A stretch of DNA of 64,000 nt, taken from assembly GCF_018446385.1 (NCBI RefSeq), contig NC_055998.1, positions 19,647,173 through 19,711,172 on the forward strand. The letters are read 5' to 3'. How positions within the stretch are numbered: the stretch's first letter is position 1; each line of letters starts with the position of its first letter. The translations under genes and the position numbers were made by a program. Positions 1 to 11,461 of the stretch are shown here, piece after piece. The DNA comes from Zingiber officinale (taxonomy: Eukaryota; Streptophyta; Magnoliopsida; Zingiberales; Zingiberaceae). The notes under the pieces were generated by a model. That model made no database searches, had not been told where the DNA came from, and worked only from the letters and a program-made list of their open reading frames with translations.

Positions 1-598
1 CCTCCAAGAGGAGGTGAGGAATACAACAGAAGATCATGAGGTCTTTAGTTACAAAGAAATGTATAACTAGTTGTCTTATTCTGCATCATACTAGTTTTCT
101 TTGTATGGATTTTAAAATATCAAACACAAGAGGCTATCGGTTTTAGGCAATTGATTTTATATTTCTATTTTGTGTTTCTTTTGTTTTTCAATCTTGTGAT
201 TCGATTGTTCTTAGTGGTTAAACCTAGGGTTACTATAAGAAGATTAATTAAATATTGAATTTCGTTGAAAGACTTTGTCTAGGAAGTGGTGGATGATTTC
301 ATACCTAAGAAGGCCTAGTGTCTCGCCATGTTTAACTTGGAAGTCGATCTTTGAAATAAATATTTAATCAACTTTGTAACATGGGTGGATTTAGATTAAT
401 AATGTTAAGTGTCGTTTGTGATCCAAGTCTAAACCTCTAAGAACAAATAAGTTAAACTTGGAATCAATAATGTTAAGTTCTATTTGTGATTCCAAGTTTA
501 ATTTCTAAAGAACGCAATAAGTTGTTAGGAAAGGTTCGAGACTTGTATAAAATTTTTGTATAGGGGAACCAGTACGATATTCCAAGTAGCAACCAACA
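1..598 (+). mobile_element. 3' part of an H-family Copia LTR, cut by the window edge
   Basis: This stretch aligns by eye with the 3' part of the solo LTR at 18103-20619: the same block about GCATCATACTAG, the TTTGTCTAGG motif, and the repeated 'AAGTTCTATTTGTGATTC' region. It ends in CCAACA at 598, the same terminus as the full copy. No primer-binding site follows 598, so this is probably the right end of another solo LTR or of a 3' LTR. The left end lies outside the window, so neither TSD nor full length can be checked. Confidence 0.75.
271..345 (+). other. copy 1 of a 72-75 nt conserved motif, candidate structured RNA
   Basis: It starts GACTTTGTCTAGG and ends TTGGAAGTC, so the two ends (GACTT/AAGTC) can pair. 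It shares CTAAGAAGGCC and TCTCGCCATG with the copies at 20291-20364, 27278-27349 and 54923-54997. The second pair of the terminal helix is A-T here and G-C in two of the other copies, a compensatory change. Confidence 0.6.
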
Positions 599-1191
599 CC
601 TCGGGTGTAATGCTTGAAGACTCCGTGCAGTAGGGCAGGAGGCACCCTCCATGGAGCTGGAGGTGCCCTGGACTCTGGGTGGAGGGCATCCTTCATGGGC
701 TTGGAGGTGCCCTTGGGCGGATAGGCTGTGGGTGAAGCGGGGCTTATCCACGCTGCGGATCCGGCGGGCTTTGAGAGCGCCCTCCGTGCTGTTGGAGGCG
801 CCCTCAACGGGCTATATAAGCCTATCTCGAGCAACAGCAAAGGACAACTCGAAATCACAATCCGTCTTCTGTGTGCTGCTTAGAGAACGATCCGATAAAG
901 CTGCAACTCGACTCCGACGATCAGAAGCTTCAAGTTTACTAATTCCTTACTTGTCGGTATAAGTTTTTCATTTATATTGTACTTCAAGATGTAACTTCCG
1001 AATTGATAGTGATTACCCGAAGTTTTTCATTTACTTCTATTCAGCTGCATATTTCTGAAACAAACGTGAAAGTCACGAGCACTACTTATCCTCCCTCTAA
1101 CGCTTTCGATCCTACAGTAGCAACAGTAGCACACTCAGTAACAAATGTTGTTGTGGACAAAGACGGCGCGCAACATATCGCTTATATATGA
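599..1191 (+). mobile_element. LTR-like fragment with TATA box
   Basis: The sequence is GC-rich up to about 820, with repeated palindromic GGAGGCGCCCTC and GGAGGTGCCC words, then a TATA box (TATATAA, 823-829), then AT-richer sequence. That is the U3-TATA-R/U5 layout of the LTRs further right, but the family is different. I found no certain TG/CA ends and no primer-binding site, so the boundaries are approximate. The right end is set where the LTR-like composition stops. Confidence 0.45.
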
Positions 1192-3379
1192 TCCAACTAA
1201 GATTAGGGAGGCCACTCGACATGTCTAAATAAAGTTCTTTTGGTGAGTTGGACATAGAGCATAATGATGATGCTTGGGTCTTCTTCGAGAGTTCGAGTGA
1301 GTTGGACATGGGGGCAGAGTCATCTTGGACTAAGGTGGGCTCCAGCCCACCAATTGAAGAAGTAAATAAAAATTGAAACCTTGGTCTCATCTTAAGTTGC
1401 CTTTTTAGACAAAGACACTAATCCTGTGCGCCGATAATTAGATAAGAAAATAGCTTTTGTGAAAGCCTCTAAATAAAATCGTCTAGTCAATTAATCCTGT
1501 TATTTATACCAATATTATTGCATATATTGAGGACTAAGAGAAATGCAGTTTTTCTCACCTGGCAACATATTCTACAAAACCTCCATAACTACTAAATTTA
1601 TCATTAAATAAGAAGAGAAATATAAGAGTCAGTATATTCTCCACTTTTGCTTTTCAAATTTATTCATAGAGCAACAACAACGGTTATTTGGTTTAACAAT
1701 GAGTACGCCGATTCAAAGGTGTCTAAATTTATTTAATAAGATAATAAAATTCTGATTTAAAATAAATTTAATATATTTATTTAATGGATAAATTAATTAG
1801 TCTTGTTTTAACTTTTTTTCATTTTTACAATGGAATGAATATATTTAATAGATTCTTAGTTATTTATATTGAGCGAGGAGTTGGTTAAAAAAAATGATAA
1901 GGATATAATAATTAATATGTTTGATTTTTAAAAAAATCCAACAATCTTGTTTTTTTCCTCTATGCTTTCGAATATATTTAATGTTAAATACTTTTATTTA
2001 ATATTTTAGAGAAATTTATATCCACATACTTTTTTATTTTATTTATATTTTTAACTAATTAATTTAACAAATTACGATCAATCCTAGATAATTTTGAATC
2101 CTGACTATACTCTTAGGTATAGCACAGATCAATGATGATTGAGTCATCTTGGAGTGAGCTGAGCGTTGGATGGATCAATGGTGCATCCGTGCATAGTCAG
2201 ATCAATGTGTATCAAGTTGGCTATAGACGGAGTATTTCAAGCAAGTGGACGATGAAAGAACTTCGAGACTTTCGAGGAGAATCGGCCTTGACTTCGATGA
2301 AGACGAGTGATTTTGGTGCGAGTTTTCGATGACAATGAGCAGTCTTCAAACACTTAGAATACGAGGAAAAGATTAGAAGGGAGGAGATCTTCGTGAAACT
2401 CCTCCAATGATCATGTAAAATCCCAATGATCATAAACGTACAATCAAATAAAAGATTAAAAGAGGATGAGTAGATAAAGTGTAAAAAAATCTATCTTCCA
2501 CTACTTTCATCTACAAGTGTAGATATCTTTTTATAAAAAAATAATAATCTCAATTAGTCTCATTGACTATCTCTGGGAGTAATCGGTCTAGTCCCACATA
2601 AGTTTCCTATCGATCATCAGGATAAATCGGGAAGCACACATTACGGCGAGCCCAAAAGTCTAGCATCTTTTGATTACGCTCCCTATTTAGAGGAAAAATT
2701 TCTACAAATATATCATAATTGAGATTTGAACTATAGATATCTGGATGACTACGAGAATAGACATCTTTTTATGCACCTTGCTATAGTGGGGAAAAATTTA
2801 TTATGCACGTATCTTACACTCGTCCCACACGTTCTCAAGTTATGCCCTCCCATGTCTTGAGGATATACTTGTGCCTTATGATGTAATCAAGTTGGTAACA
2901 TAGTTACTTGATTGGATAGGGTCTATTCCATAAAGTTCATTCTCCTAAACATTAAATATCCTTCTATCTAGAAGACCATTAGATAGGTGATTTATTTTTT
3001 TCATCTTCCTATGGAGTCAAACGATGAAGAACGATCGGATGAGTAAAATTATTATTATTATTATTATTTACAAAATATACGTGTACCACGTCCACGTCTC
3101 CATTCTGGCCTCTTTTAGAGCTCAACCGGCCAACTAGTTTGGCTCAAGTTCTGCCACGAGTCGGACTAACTCACCTCGAGCTCAGACGCTTTGACTTGAG
3201 CTCCGCCCTGATTTGGGATGATCAAGGTACGCATTGACGGAGTCTTGATTCAAATCTCTAGTCTATCACGTGATGTTTGTTCGTTCCCGCCACATTAGTA
3301 GATTTATATTTTTATAATGAAGAAGTTTCTTCTTTTGGCCCAAATATTTATTTTTTTAATTATTACAAAAAATCAGCTC
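1192..3379. other. intergenic stretch, no gene seen
   Basis: AT-rich sequence with only short random open frames. I see no splice-compatible coding structure and no clear terminal repeats. An ATT trinucleotide microsatellite lies at 3048-3069. The block 2100-2450 is locally richer in GA and could be old transposon debris, but no family signature is visible. Confidence 0.5.
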
Positions 3380-4058
3380 TTCTTGGATGCCAAACGGGTC
3401 AAACCCCAGTCAACGCAACTGGTCAACTCGCCCCTCTGCGGTCGCAGGCGATCTCCGAGCGCATGATGCGCGCACGGATCAACGCTTTCAGAATCATGAT
3501 CCCCACCCCACCACCGCCTCCTTCTGCCCACTCATCCGCTCGCCCGTACCCGACACGCAACGCCAAGTCCCGTCGTATCACCGTTCTACACCGAGTGAAG
3601 CAAGCCCATGCGGCGGTCCTCGAGCGACTTGCCCAGAATTCCCGTGTTCTGTTGCAACTGTCGCAAGCAAACCCGCTCCCCGACAGGCAGACACGCGGCG
3701 AGATCTAGCTCCTTTGCGGGTCCCGTTCGCGAGAGCCGAGCCGTCCGATGGTTCCGAAACACAATAATGGCAGACGGTGCAGGCGTGGGGCTCAGAACTC
3801 GCAGGTCGTGTCGCCATCTCCGCTTCTCTCTCCTTCCTTCGCAACCCCATCGGCCACAGGTCTACAACACGACGCCGGTGATTGCTAAAGTGTTCTCCTG
3901 TGTTGAATTGCTCACCTATAATAATGGCTACGTGTGCCCTTCCTCGTCCTTGTCGTTGGGTTCCTGTCATCATTGTTGCCAACATAACATGGTCGATCTC
4001 AGAGAGCAGCTCAACTAATGCCGTCTTGGCCTGGAAGAGAAGTTGTCTTCCACCATTG
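3380..4058. other. GC-rich region upstream of the Aux/IAA gene
   Basis: A CpG-rich block with overlapping open frames on both strands and no recognisable domain. The frames are explained by the high GC content. It probably forms the distal promoter of the gene at 4696. A degraded retroelement piece within about 3850-4120 cannot be excluded. Confidence 0.4.
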
Positions 4059-4064
4059 ATGTGA

Positions 4065-4070
4065 TGTCTC
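4065..4070 (+). promoter_or_regulatory. candidate auxin response element TGTCTC
   Basis: A TGTCTC hexamer about 626 bases upstream of the Aux/IAA start codon. TGTCTC is the classic ARF binding site, and Aux/IAA genes are commonly auxin-inducible. A six-base match can arise by chance, so this is a candidate only. Confidence 0.4.
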
Positions 4071-4215
4071 CCCGAGTCTAATGATGCTTTACAGGCATAG
4101 TGCTCTCTCACACACATTTTAATGTGGCTCCAACGAGAGAGAGAGAATCTTTTTTACGTTTTCTAGGGTCAATTGATCCTCCAGGCTCATATCGTTGGGC
4201 ATTAAGATGAGAGCG

Positions 4216-4221
4216 GAGACA
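4216..4221 (-). promoter_or_regulatory. candidate auxin response element GAGACA (inverse TGTCTC)
   Basis: The inverted form of the ARF core site lies about 475 bases upstream of the Aux/IAA start and opposite in orientation to the site at 4065. The spacing is too wide for the usual everted ARF dimer site, so cooperative binding is not implied. Confidence 0.4.
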
Positions 4222-4404
4222 GGCGCAGTGTCGCCATGGAGGATTGGAGGCGAAGAAAAGAGGGATTTTAATAGGGAGAGTTATCTGCGATGCTGTCGGG
4301 GGACTTTCAATCCGCTGTCGGCTGTTTACGGTCCCAATGGGCAAAGTCTTCCAACATCGCACCCATTAAAAACTCGGCAAATTTCATCTCAAATGTCCAT
4401 GGCA

Positions 4405-4447
4405 CTCTCTCTCTCTCCTCTCTCTCTCTCTCTTTCTCTCTCTCTCC
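4405..4447 (+). repeat. CT microsatellite in the Aux/IAA 5' region
   Basis: A nearly uninterrupted CT/TCT tract about 250 bases before the start codon. Pyrimidine tracts at this position are common near plant transcription starts and in 5' leaders. The tract probably lies in the core promoter or in the untranslated leader. Confidence 0.8.
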
Positions 4448-4695
4448 GTGCTGGGCTCGCTTATGATTGCGATGTAAAAGAGCAGGTCGCCCAAAAAAAT
4501 AAGAACTTTCTTCTTCCCCTTTGCTCTTGAGTCTTGAGAGCTGCTGTACGTACGAGTATTAAGCTGCGTCCTCGTTGGCCTTGAAATCGCAACAGGTTCT
4601 GTTCCTCTTCCTACTCTTGTTATACCTCCTCCTTGTCTAATTGAGTCGCGCTTTGCTCACAGAATCACAGTGGGGGAGCAAAGGAGGGTACTTTG

Positions 4696-7600
4696 ATGAC
4701 TCCGCTGCTGGAGCACGACTACATAGGCCTCTCGGAGAGCCCTGACAAGTTCTCGGCGGCCGGGGCGCTCAATCTCAAGGACACTGAGCTCCGGCTTGGA
4801 CTCCCGGGTTCGGAGTCGCCGGAGAGGGCGGATGGAGCAGGGGTCGGGCTGTGGCCGCCCAAGGGCTTCGTCTCCGGGGCCAAGAGGGGGTTTTCGGACA
4901 CTATCGAAGAGGCCGGAAAGTGGGGGCTTCCTGCAGTGAATGGAACTGAACTGGAGCCTGGGAAGGGTGGGGCTTCCTTCTCCCCCAAGGTGGAGAACGC
5001 TGGTGGAAAGCATTCCGGGCTGGCCAACGCGGGGAAGGATGCCGGTGGTGCCGAAAAGACAGCACCTTCGCCAAAGTAAGAATTTTCTTCCATTTGGACA
5101 AAGAGGATGTGTTTTGCAGTTCCTTGATCGTAGTATTTGTTTTTTGATATCATTTAGTCCAATGAATCTTCCATAGCTGGGTTTAGTAGTTTGTTTAGGG
5201 TTTGAATTATGACTAACATTTGGTGTAAAATAATTTTCTCTATGACTTTCTTAATTCTTAAGATATCCATTGAAGTATTGAACCGACTCTTCTTTAATCT
5301 GCAAGGCTCCTTGTACAATGACTTTTGTTTAACTTGTTAAGTTCTCACATTCCCTAATCCTCTATTTGGTTCCCTAACCCTCTATTTGGTTAGAACTTAG
5401 AATGGGTAATTTTTTAATGTAATTGCCTAGTTTACACTCTCGAGATATAGAAAACATCTTACACTTTATGTTTCGTGGTCTAAATGTGGTGCCTTTTCAT
5501 GCTAAAATTTAGTGCATTTGTCTCTTTTGCTAGATGCTGAATACTTTGTATTTTTGGTTTATCATTTGTCTTGTGTTCATTCATGATGGCACATCTCTGA
5601 ATGGTTATGAACAAGAAGCTACTACTTCATCAGGGATAACTGAACTTGTTATGTGGCAGGGCACAAGTGGTTGGATGGCCACCGATCCGAAGTTATAGAA
5701 AGAACACAATGGTCGCAAACCCGACCAAGAAAAAGGAGGATGATGAAGTGAAACAAGGGGTGGAATGCCTCTATGTCAAGGTCAGCATGGATGGAGCTCC
5801 ATATCTCAGAAAAGTTGACCTCAAAATGTATTCCAACTATAAGGAACTCTCACTGGCTCTTGAGAAGATGTTTACTTGCTTTACTATTGGTAAGCTATCT
5901 TGATCTATGGTGAGTATACATGCTATATCTTTGTGATTATTGGGGGAAGATTGAATGTTGTGAGTGTTTGGTATCTTATCCTGACACCAAAACTGAGTTT
6001 CAAATTTCAGGTGTGTGGTTCTTCTACTTGAACGATAAATCAAATTGTGTGAGGTCCAAAGTTTAAGTGTAACATTTAGAGAAAGTTCGAGGTGATCAGG
6101 AAGTACAAAAGACTATTAGTCTGGTGAAAGATATGTTCTGAAAAATTGTCAAATAAAATAAGGTGAATAAATACAAAGTAGCACTAATTAAGGTTAGCAA
6201 GTCAAAAGTATGAAAAAGTTTAAATTGTTTGATAATTTTTTGTTTTGACAATCTTTAAACTAAAACTAGGGAAAAATATATTATCTTCTAATTCCTATTT
6301 AGGGAAAATGTGAAGGCATAGACAATATTAGATGCATAAAAGATAAAGATTAAAAGGTTGTTGATGATAAAGTAATCAAGAAAAATGAAAAGTTCATTTT
6401 TACAAACTGCTTCATAAACCAACAACAATAATAACCCATGCTAGTCTTAACTAGTTGGGACTGGCTACATATATCTAATCTTTCCATTAAATTATATTTA
6501 AGACTATGTTATTCAATGAGCATTCTATAGAAAATTTAGTTTTGGAGAAAGGAAAATTATGGTAAATTTAGAAATCATAGTTTTGTTAACATTAGTTGGC
6601 CAGGCAAGGTTTAAATGCTTTAAAGAAAATGAAGTTATGTAGAAGTGTGGTTGTGGAAGATATTGCTATAGGAGTTTTGAAAGTTTAGGATAGGAGATCA
6701 ATATGTTTGTTAAATAAGTTATTATTACTATTTTGTAGAAGTAAGATGCCCAAGGTACAATAAAAGGCATTTAATATCAACTTATGGGAATATATATAAC
6801 ATATATTGTTCTAATTGTAAATTGATTAATGTTCATAATGTTTCAGTGTTGGTGCTAGGAATCTCTCAGTGTTTCAAAATGTTTCTCCTGTTCCGATCTA
6901 TTGGCTGTCGCTTGGCCTGTATTATTTACTGTCGATAATAGGTTCTTGTTCGTAGTCATGATAGATGTATCCTACAAAATTGGAGATGCCTTCTAAAGTA
7001 TTCTTTCTTTCAATTAATAGATCAGTACAAAATTGGAGATGCCTTCTAAAGTATCCTACAAAATTGACTGCACTGATCGTGTTTTTATTTGATTTTCCTA
7101 TTTTAAACTAATTTTATTATATATTTGTAAAAGATATACTTCTTTTCAAATTTTATTTTGATATAATAATTTTTTGTGTTTCTCTATCTCTGAATTTTGT
7201 GTCTTAGGTCAGTGTGGATCAAATGAAATGACCAACAGAGAGATGCTAACAGAGGGTCGAGTGATAGATCTCCTTGAAGGGTCTGAATATGTTCTTACCT
7301 ATGAGGACAAGGATGGAGATTGGATGCTTGTTGGTGATGTTCCATGGAGGTACAGCGACATTTCAAACCTGTTGTCTATTTATTCACTATGGAAAATTTA
7401 ATAAGAATTAGCTGACTCAAAATTCTTGGTATTAACACGGCTCATTAACATTAATGTTGTTGAAGATGCACTGAGAATGAAAATTAAACACAAATGTGAT
7501 AATGTTCTTTTCATTTCTCTATTTATTAGTGTCTTGAGCAATTAATCTGTAACTACAATATATTAGCAGGATCTGATAAGTGCCAGCCATGAATTGATCT

Positions 7601-8242
7601 CCTAAATCTATTCTATGCGAATCTTCCCTAGTCAGTTAGGTGGAAAAAACTGTCGGTCATTTGATTCCAATGTCAAATAAGAATAGAAGAGAAGAGGCTC
7701 CTATGGTTTTAGATTCAATGCATTTCTGGCCTGCCTTTGTGCCTAAACTGCATCAAATTGATTTATTGCTTTTTTTTGCGATTTATTTTGACAGTTAGAT
7801 TTATTTTGACAGTCTTATATTCCAATGGGATTCAGGATTGGTACTGTTCTCTACTTCAACTAGTACTAATTCTTTGTAGTTGGTGTTGCAGCATGTTTAC
7901 TGATTCATGCAGAAGGTTGAGGATCATGAAAGGTTCAGATGCAATTGGTATTGGTATGTGTTTCCATTTACTCCTCTGTTTCTTAATCAGCAATCATTAA
8001 TTATCAAACAAATTCCGGTTGGTTGATAACATACAAGCTTAGTTTTTTTAGCCCTACAACATCTCTGAAGTATACTTAATTGTCAATAATAATCTAAGCT
8101 GGTAAGCCCTACTGTTAGCTTGTGGTTGACCAGATCTTGCCCCTGATAGAATTCGCAACAATTCGTATCCTGTGTCCTAACAAACTATGTAAATTTTGGT
8201 GCAGCTCCAAGGGCCATGGAGAAATCCAAGAGCAGGAACTAA
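4696..8242 (+). CDS. IAA: Aux/IAA auxin-responsive repressor, five exons, 283 aa
   Basis: Nuclear short-lived repressor that binds ARF transcription factors and is destroyed through TIR1/AFB when auxin is present. Exons that join in frame with GT-AG borders: 4696-5075, 5660-5889, 7208-7349, 7892-7953, 8205-8242. Domain I is the EAR motif LRLGL (residues 32-36), which recruits TOPLESS. Domain II is the intact degron GWPPI (132-136) within [14 protein letters not shown]. The PB1 domain follows: domain III from about [12 protein letters not shown] (165-176), with the basic-face lysine in VDLKMY, and domain IV with the acidic motif [11 protein letters not shown] (237-247). A basic C-terminal tail (KSKSRN) and an internal KR suit nuclear localisation. 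The ATG at 4696 is chosen because it directly precedes the conserved N-terminus. Intron 2 (5890-7207) is unusually long compared with the others. All four domains are canonical, so the gene looks functional. Which IAA paralogue it is cannot be decided by eye. Confidence 0.95.
6419..6545. repeat. possible short interspersed repeat in Aux/IAA intron 2
   Basis: The stretch around 'AGTTGGGACTGGCTACATA' resembles a dispersed plant repeat that I recognise only loosely. No terminal repeats or tail are clear. It lies fully inside intron 2, so it need not affect the protein. Confidence 0.25.
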
Positions 8243-8782
8243 CAAAACATGCAGACCAAACTAGTTGCAACTGGCTCACAGAAACTGAAAGATATCTGTT
8301 TAGTCTTCCGTCTTTATTTTGTGATTTACCAGAGTGGAGTGAAACCTCTAGTTGACTTGCTAGTTCGTGGACAGTGTTGGTAGTTGCTGTAGTAGGTATT
8401 ATCTTGTCATCTCGTATGCATTGGTATTAGATGTGTGCTTTCATCAAGTTGAATGGTTTCTCTTGCATGGTAGATTCAATTTGATTGGAACAAAATTATC
8501 GAATTGGCCCTGCGAACAACTTCCCAGATAAAATCATCAATGCAAGTTCACTAAAGTTACTGATAACGCTCATACCTTCAAATCCAATCGTGAGGATCAA
8601 TTTGATTTACTAATGATGTGCCAAGCTTGCATAGTTCAACTTGAAATAAAACGAAAAAAATATGTACAGAGAACAGTCGAGAAACGTGAAGGAAATATGA
8701 AAAACAACAGAACAAACTAGTTCAATTTCCTTGTGCAGAACACAGAGAAAAGGAAGGCGATTCTAAAAGCTCTGCATGTGAT
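8243..8782. other. convergent intergenic gap holding two 3' untranslated regions
   Basis: The 540-base gap between the stop codons of the plus-strand Aux/IAA gene and the minus-strand gene at 8783 must hold both 3' untranslated regions and polyadenylation sites. I see no further coding signal. Confidence 0.6.
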
Positions 8783-11461
8783 TTAAGAGGCTGAGGCAGA
8801 CACTTGAACATATACCATTTGTGTATATCCATTAAAAACTGAAGTTTCAAGTTTTGCTAGGCCAAGCCTTTGGAACAAGCCAAACCTTCCATCTTCGATA
8901 ATTGGATCAGAGGCACGGGCAGGGTCGTACCTAGTTTGGTGAGTAAGTGAAGGGCCAGCAACCGGAGGGAGTTCCCAGTAAACATCCAATACCGACTCCA
9001 CAAACCTGCTGTTTTGAAAATGTTCTTCATAGGAGATTGCCCTGTTGCTATGGTTGAAATCGTCTCGCATATAGCCCCGCACACCCCACCATTCTTCACC
9101 ATTTCCACAAAGTTCATCTCTGTCCACAGCTTTCTCCCAGAACCTTTTCCTTTTCATCCTGATCCTTGCTTCATCACTCTCGATGAAGCAGCTATGTCCA
9201 CCTCCTAAATTAAACAAAGTGGATTATCTGCAATGCTTATATTTCTACATGGAGATAATCATCGATGAAGAAAAGATACAAGGTTATTTAAACTTTGATG
9301 CAAAAAAGAACAAACTGCAGCACAATAGTCACATTGACTTGTGCAGCCAATTGATACACCATCACAGATGACCATGAGCTATTGGACGGCGTCAAGATTT
9401 CACAAAAGAGAAATTGTAATTGACAGCAATTCAAGTTTTAGGATGCAGATTTGTGATTTAGCAATCGAGCATAAGCAAAAAAACATGGATTAACAAACCC
9501 AGTCTTAAAATTCCATTCTCATCTTTTTCATCTCAGCCTGCAAAAGAGGAGCATTGACCACTCAAACATTTGATGCATCTGATTGATACTAGTATAGTAC
9601 AGCAAAAGACAACACGGTTTGACTTTTACCACTGGTCACTTTGTATGTTATGATCATTGCAAGGAGAAAAACTATACGCACAATTAAAATTCAGAGAAAG
9701 AGCTTGAATTCTCTAAAAAGGAGTAACTAAAGCAAATTGTTATTAGATAAGATTCCAACAAAGACATTGCTTGAAAAGATCCCTAGAAAGAGAATACTAA
9801 TCCATGCTAGTGACGTATAGGAGATATTAAAGATGCAAAAGTGGCATTGACCAAGTACAGAGAATGCAGGATCTACTGGACATACCTCTAATATAGTATT
9901 GGTCGCATATATGTCTTAAGGAATAATGATCTCCAGATCCAGTATCGTAGTTATCCTCAAAAATAAGATGTTGGAAACCAGCATTTAGAGCCTGTTTTAA
10001 TCTGTCCAAGAAATTATGAAAATGAACAACTAGACGCTAACAAACTAGCCAAAGAAATACACTAAGAATGTCAGAAAATTTCATCAAATTCCAATCAGAA
10101 ACATCAGTAGCTATTTATCAGTGCTCGTCAGGTCTAACTAAATTAATGGCACACAAGAATACTTTGAAGCACCAGAAAACAAAAGAACAAATATCCCATA
10201 ATATAAAGCTGTATAGCCTAAAATAAATTGTGTCATTGAATATCAAAGACGTATCATACTATTTTAAGTTTGAGAATCAGAGAGAAATTCCTATACCTTT
10301 TCAATTCATTCTGGTGATCATCAAAGAACACAAGAACCCGACTAAGGTCAGAAATCCCACGCTTCATCAAAATGCTCCCCCAGTCAACACTGCCAAAGTC
10401 CACAAACTCCTTTCCGGCAAAGTAAGTGCAATTCTTATCAACATATGCTGGTCCCTTCTTCAGATACTTCTCTGGGTGGCGGGGCGATAGTGATATTATC
10501 CACGTCTCTGGCATTGCCTGCCGCAGAACCCAAGTAGAGTGGCCCTTGAAAGCACCACTTTCTATCATCAGATCTGGCTTAAGCCACCGTGCCATGAACC
10601 ACAACCCAAAGCTGTGGTCAAAGCCCATGCCGTACATGTTGTTCTTGATAGGTCGAGTCTCATAGATCTTCACAAACTCTTCCAAGCCTTTAAGCAAGTC
10701 CTTTCTTGACCACTCCACACTTTTCCCTTGTTTCGATCTGCCTTTTGCCAAGTACAAGAGTTATGAGGCAATTCCATGCAATATCATCAGAGGAAATTGA
10801 AACATAATGGATCATGATAATGTCGCATTCAACGCTACCTTGAAACTTGGTAGGATCTATTGAAAACCAAGTGTAGATATTGGATCAAGATTCGCAATAA
10901 AATATAAGCCATTCATAGCGTTAAGAAAGCATATTATCCCAATCCATTCCGATCGGGATGAATTGGAGAAACTTCTAAAAATTTCTTCAACCAATCAAAG
11001 ACTCAGAAAATCCCTAAAAAATTTACTTACCATGTGAGCGAAGCCAGAAGAGGGCAAGTTCCAAAACTAGGAAACTGAGATTCTAAGAAGATGAATGAAG
11101 ACGAAAGGGATGAAGTGAGCTTACACCAGGGCACGCCGAGGGATCCGAAATCGGAGGCGAGGCCATCGAGGGCTGCTCCGAAGAGCAAAGCGCGAGTAGA
11201 TGGATCATAGGGCGAGACGCAGAGCACGTGACGTGAGCGGGAGAATAGTAAGGAGGCGACGGAGACGAGGAAGAAGAGGAAGATGGAGACGGTGGCGCAC
11301 TGGCCGGAGAGAGCAGACCTGGCGTGCACGAAAGCCCTGGCGCCGAAGGAGGCGCTCTTCCTCGTCTTGGACTCGTCGTCAAAACTTCCGTCGCCACCCT
11401 CCTGCCCGTCCTCCTCAGGGTGAGTAGGAGATCGCCGCGACGAAAGCATGGTTTCCTGCAT
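8783..11461 (-). CDS. membrane-anchored methyltransferase-like (CmcI/cephalosporin-hydroxylase-like) protein, four exons
   Basis: Minus-strand exons 11461-11125, 10741-10297, 10001-9886 and 9204-8783 join in frame with GT-AG borders. Two in-frame ATGs exist, at 11461 (439 aa) and 11449 (435 aa); numbering here uses the second. An acidic and serine-rich N-terminus is followed by one hydrophobic segment (residues about 52-70, CATVSIFLFFLVSVASLLF), as in type II Golgi or ER proteins. The lumenal part has a Rossmann-type nucleotide-binding motif, IESGAFKGHST (168-178), which fits motif I of class I methyltransferases. Acidic motifs FFDDHQNE and FEDNYDTGSGDH follow. This matches my memory of a conserved single-copy plant family of unknown function, related to bacterial CmcI-like proteins. 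Enzymatic activity and substrate are inference. The frame is intact from start to stop. Confidence 0.85.

Noticed and set aside
3387..4117. Overlapping open frames on both strands upstream of the Aux/IAA gene
   Set aside because: High GC content removes stops. The frames lack domains and overlap on both strands, so I treat them as non-coding promoter sequence.
7737..8000. A separate 87-residue protein around Aux/IAA exon 4
   Set aside because: It reads through intron sequence; only the 7892-7953 part is coding, as exon 4.
11083..11427. Alternative frames overlapping exon 1 of the membrane protein
   Set aside because: They are shadows of the GC-rich first exon; only the frame that splices to exon 2 keeps a domain.
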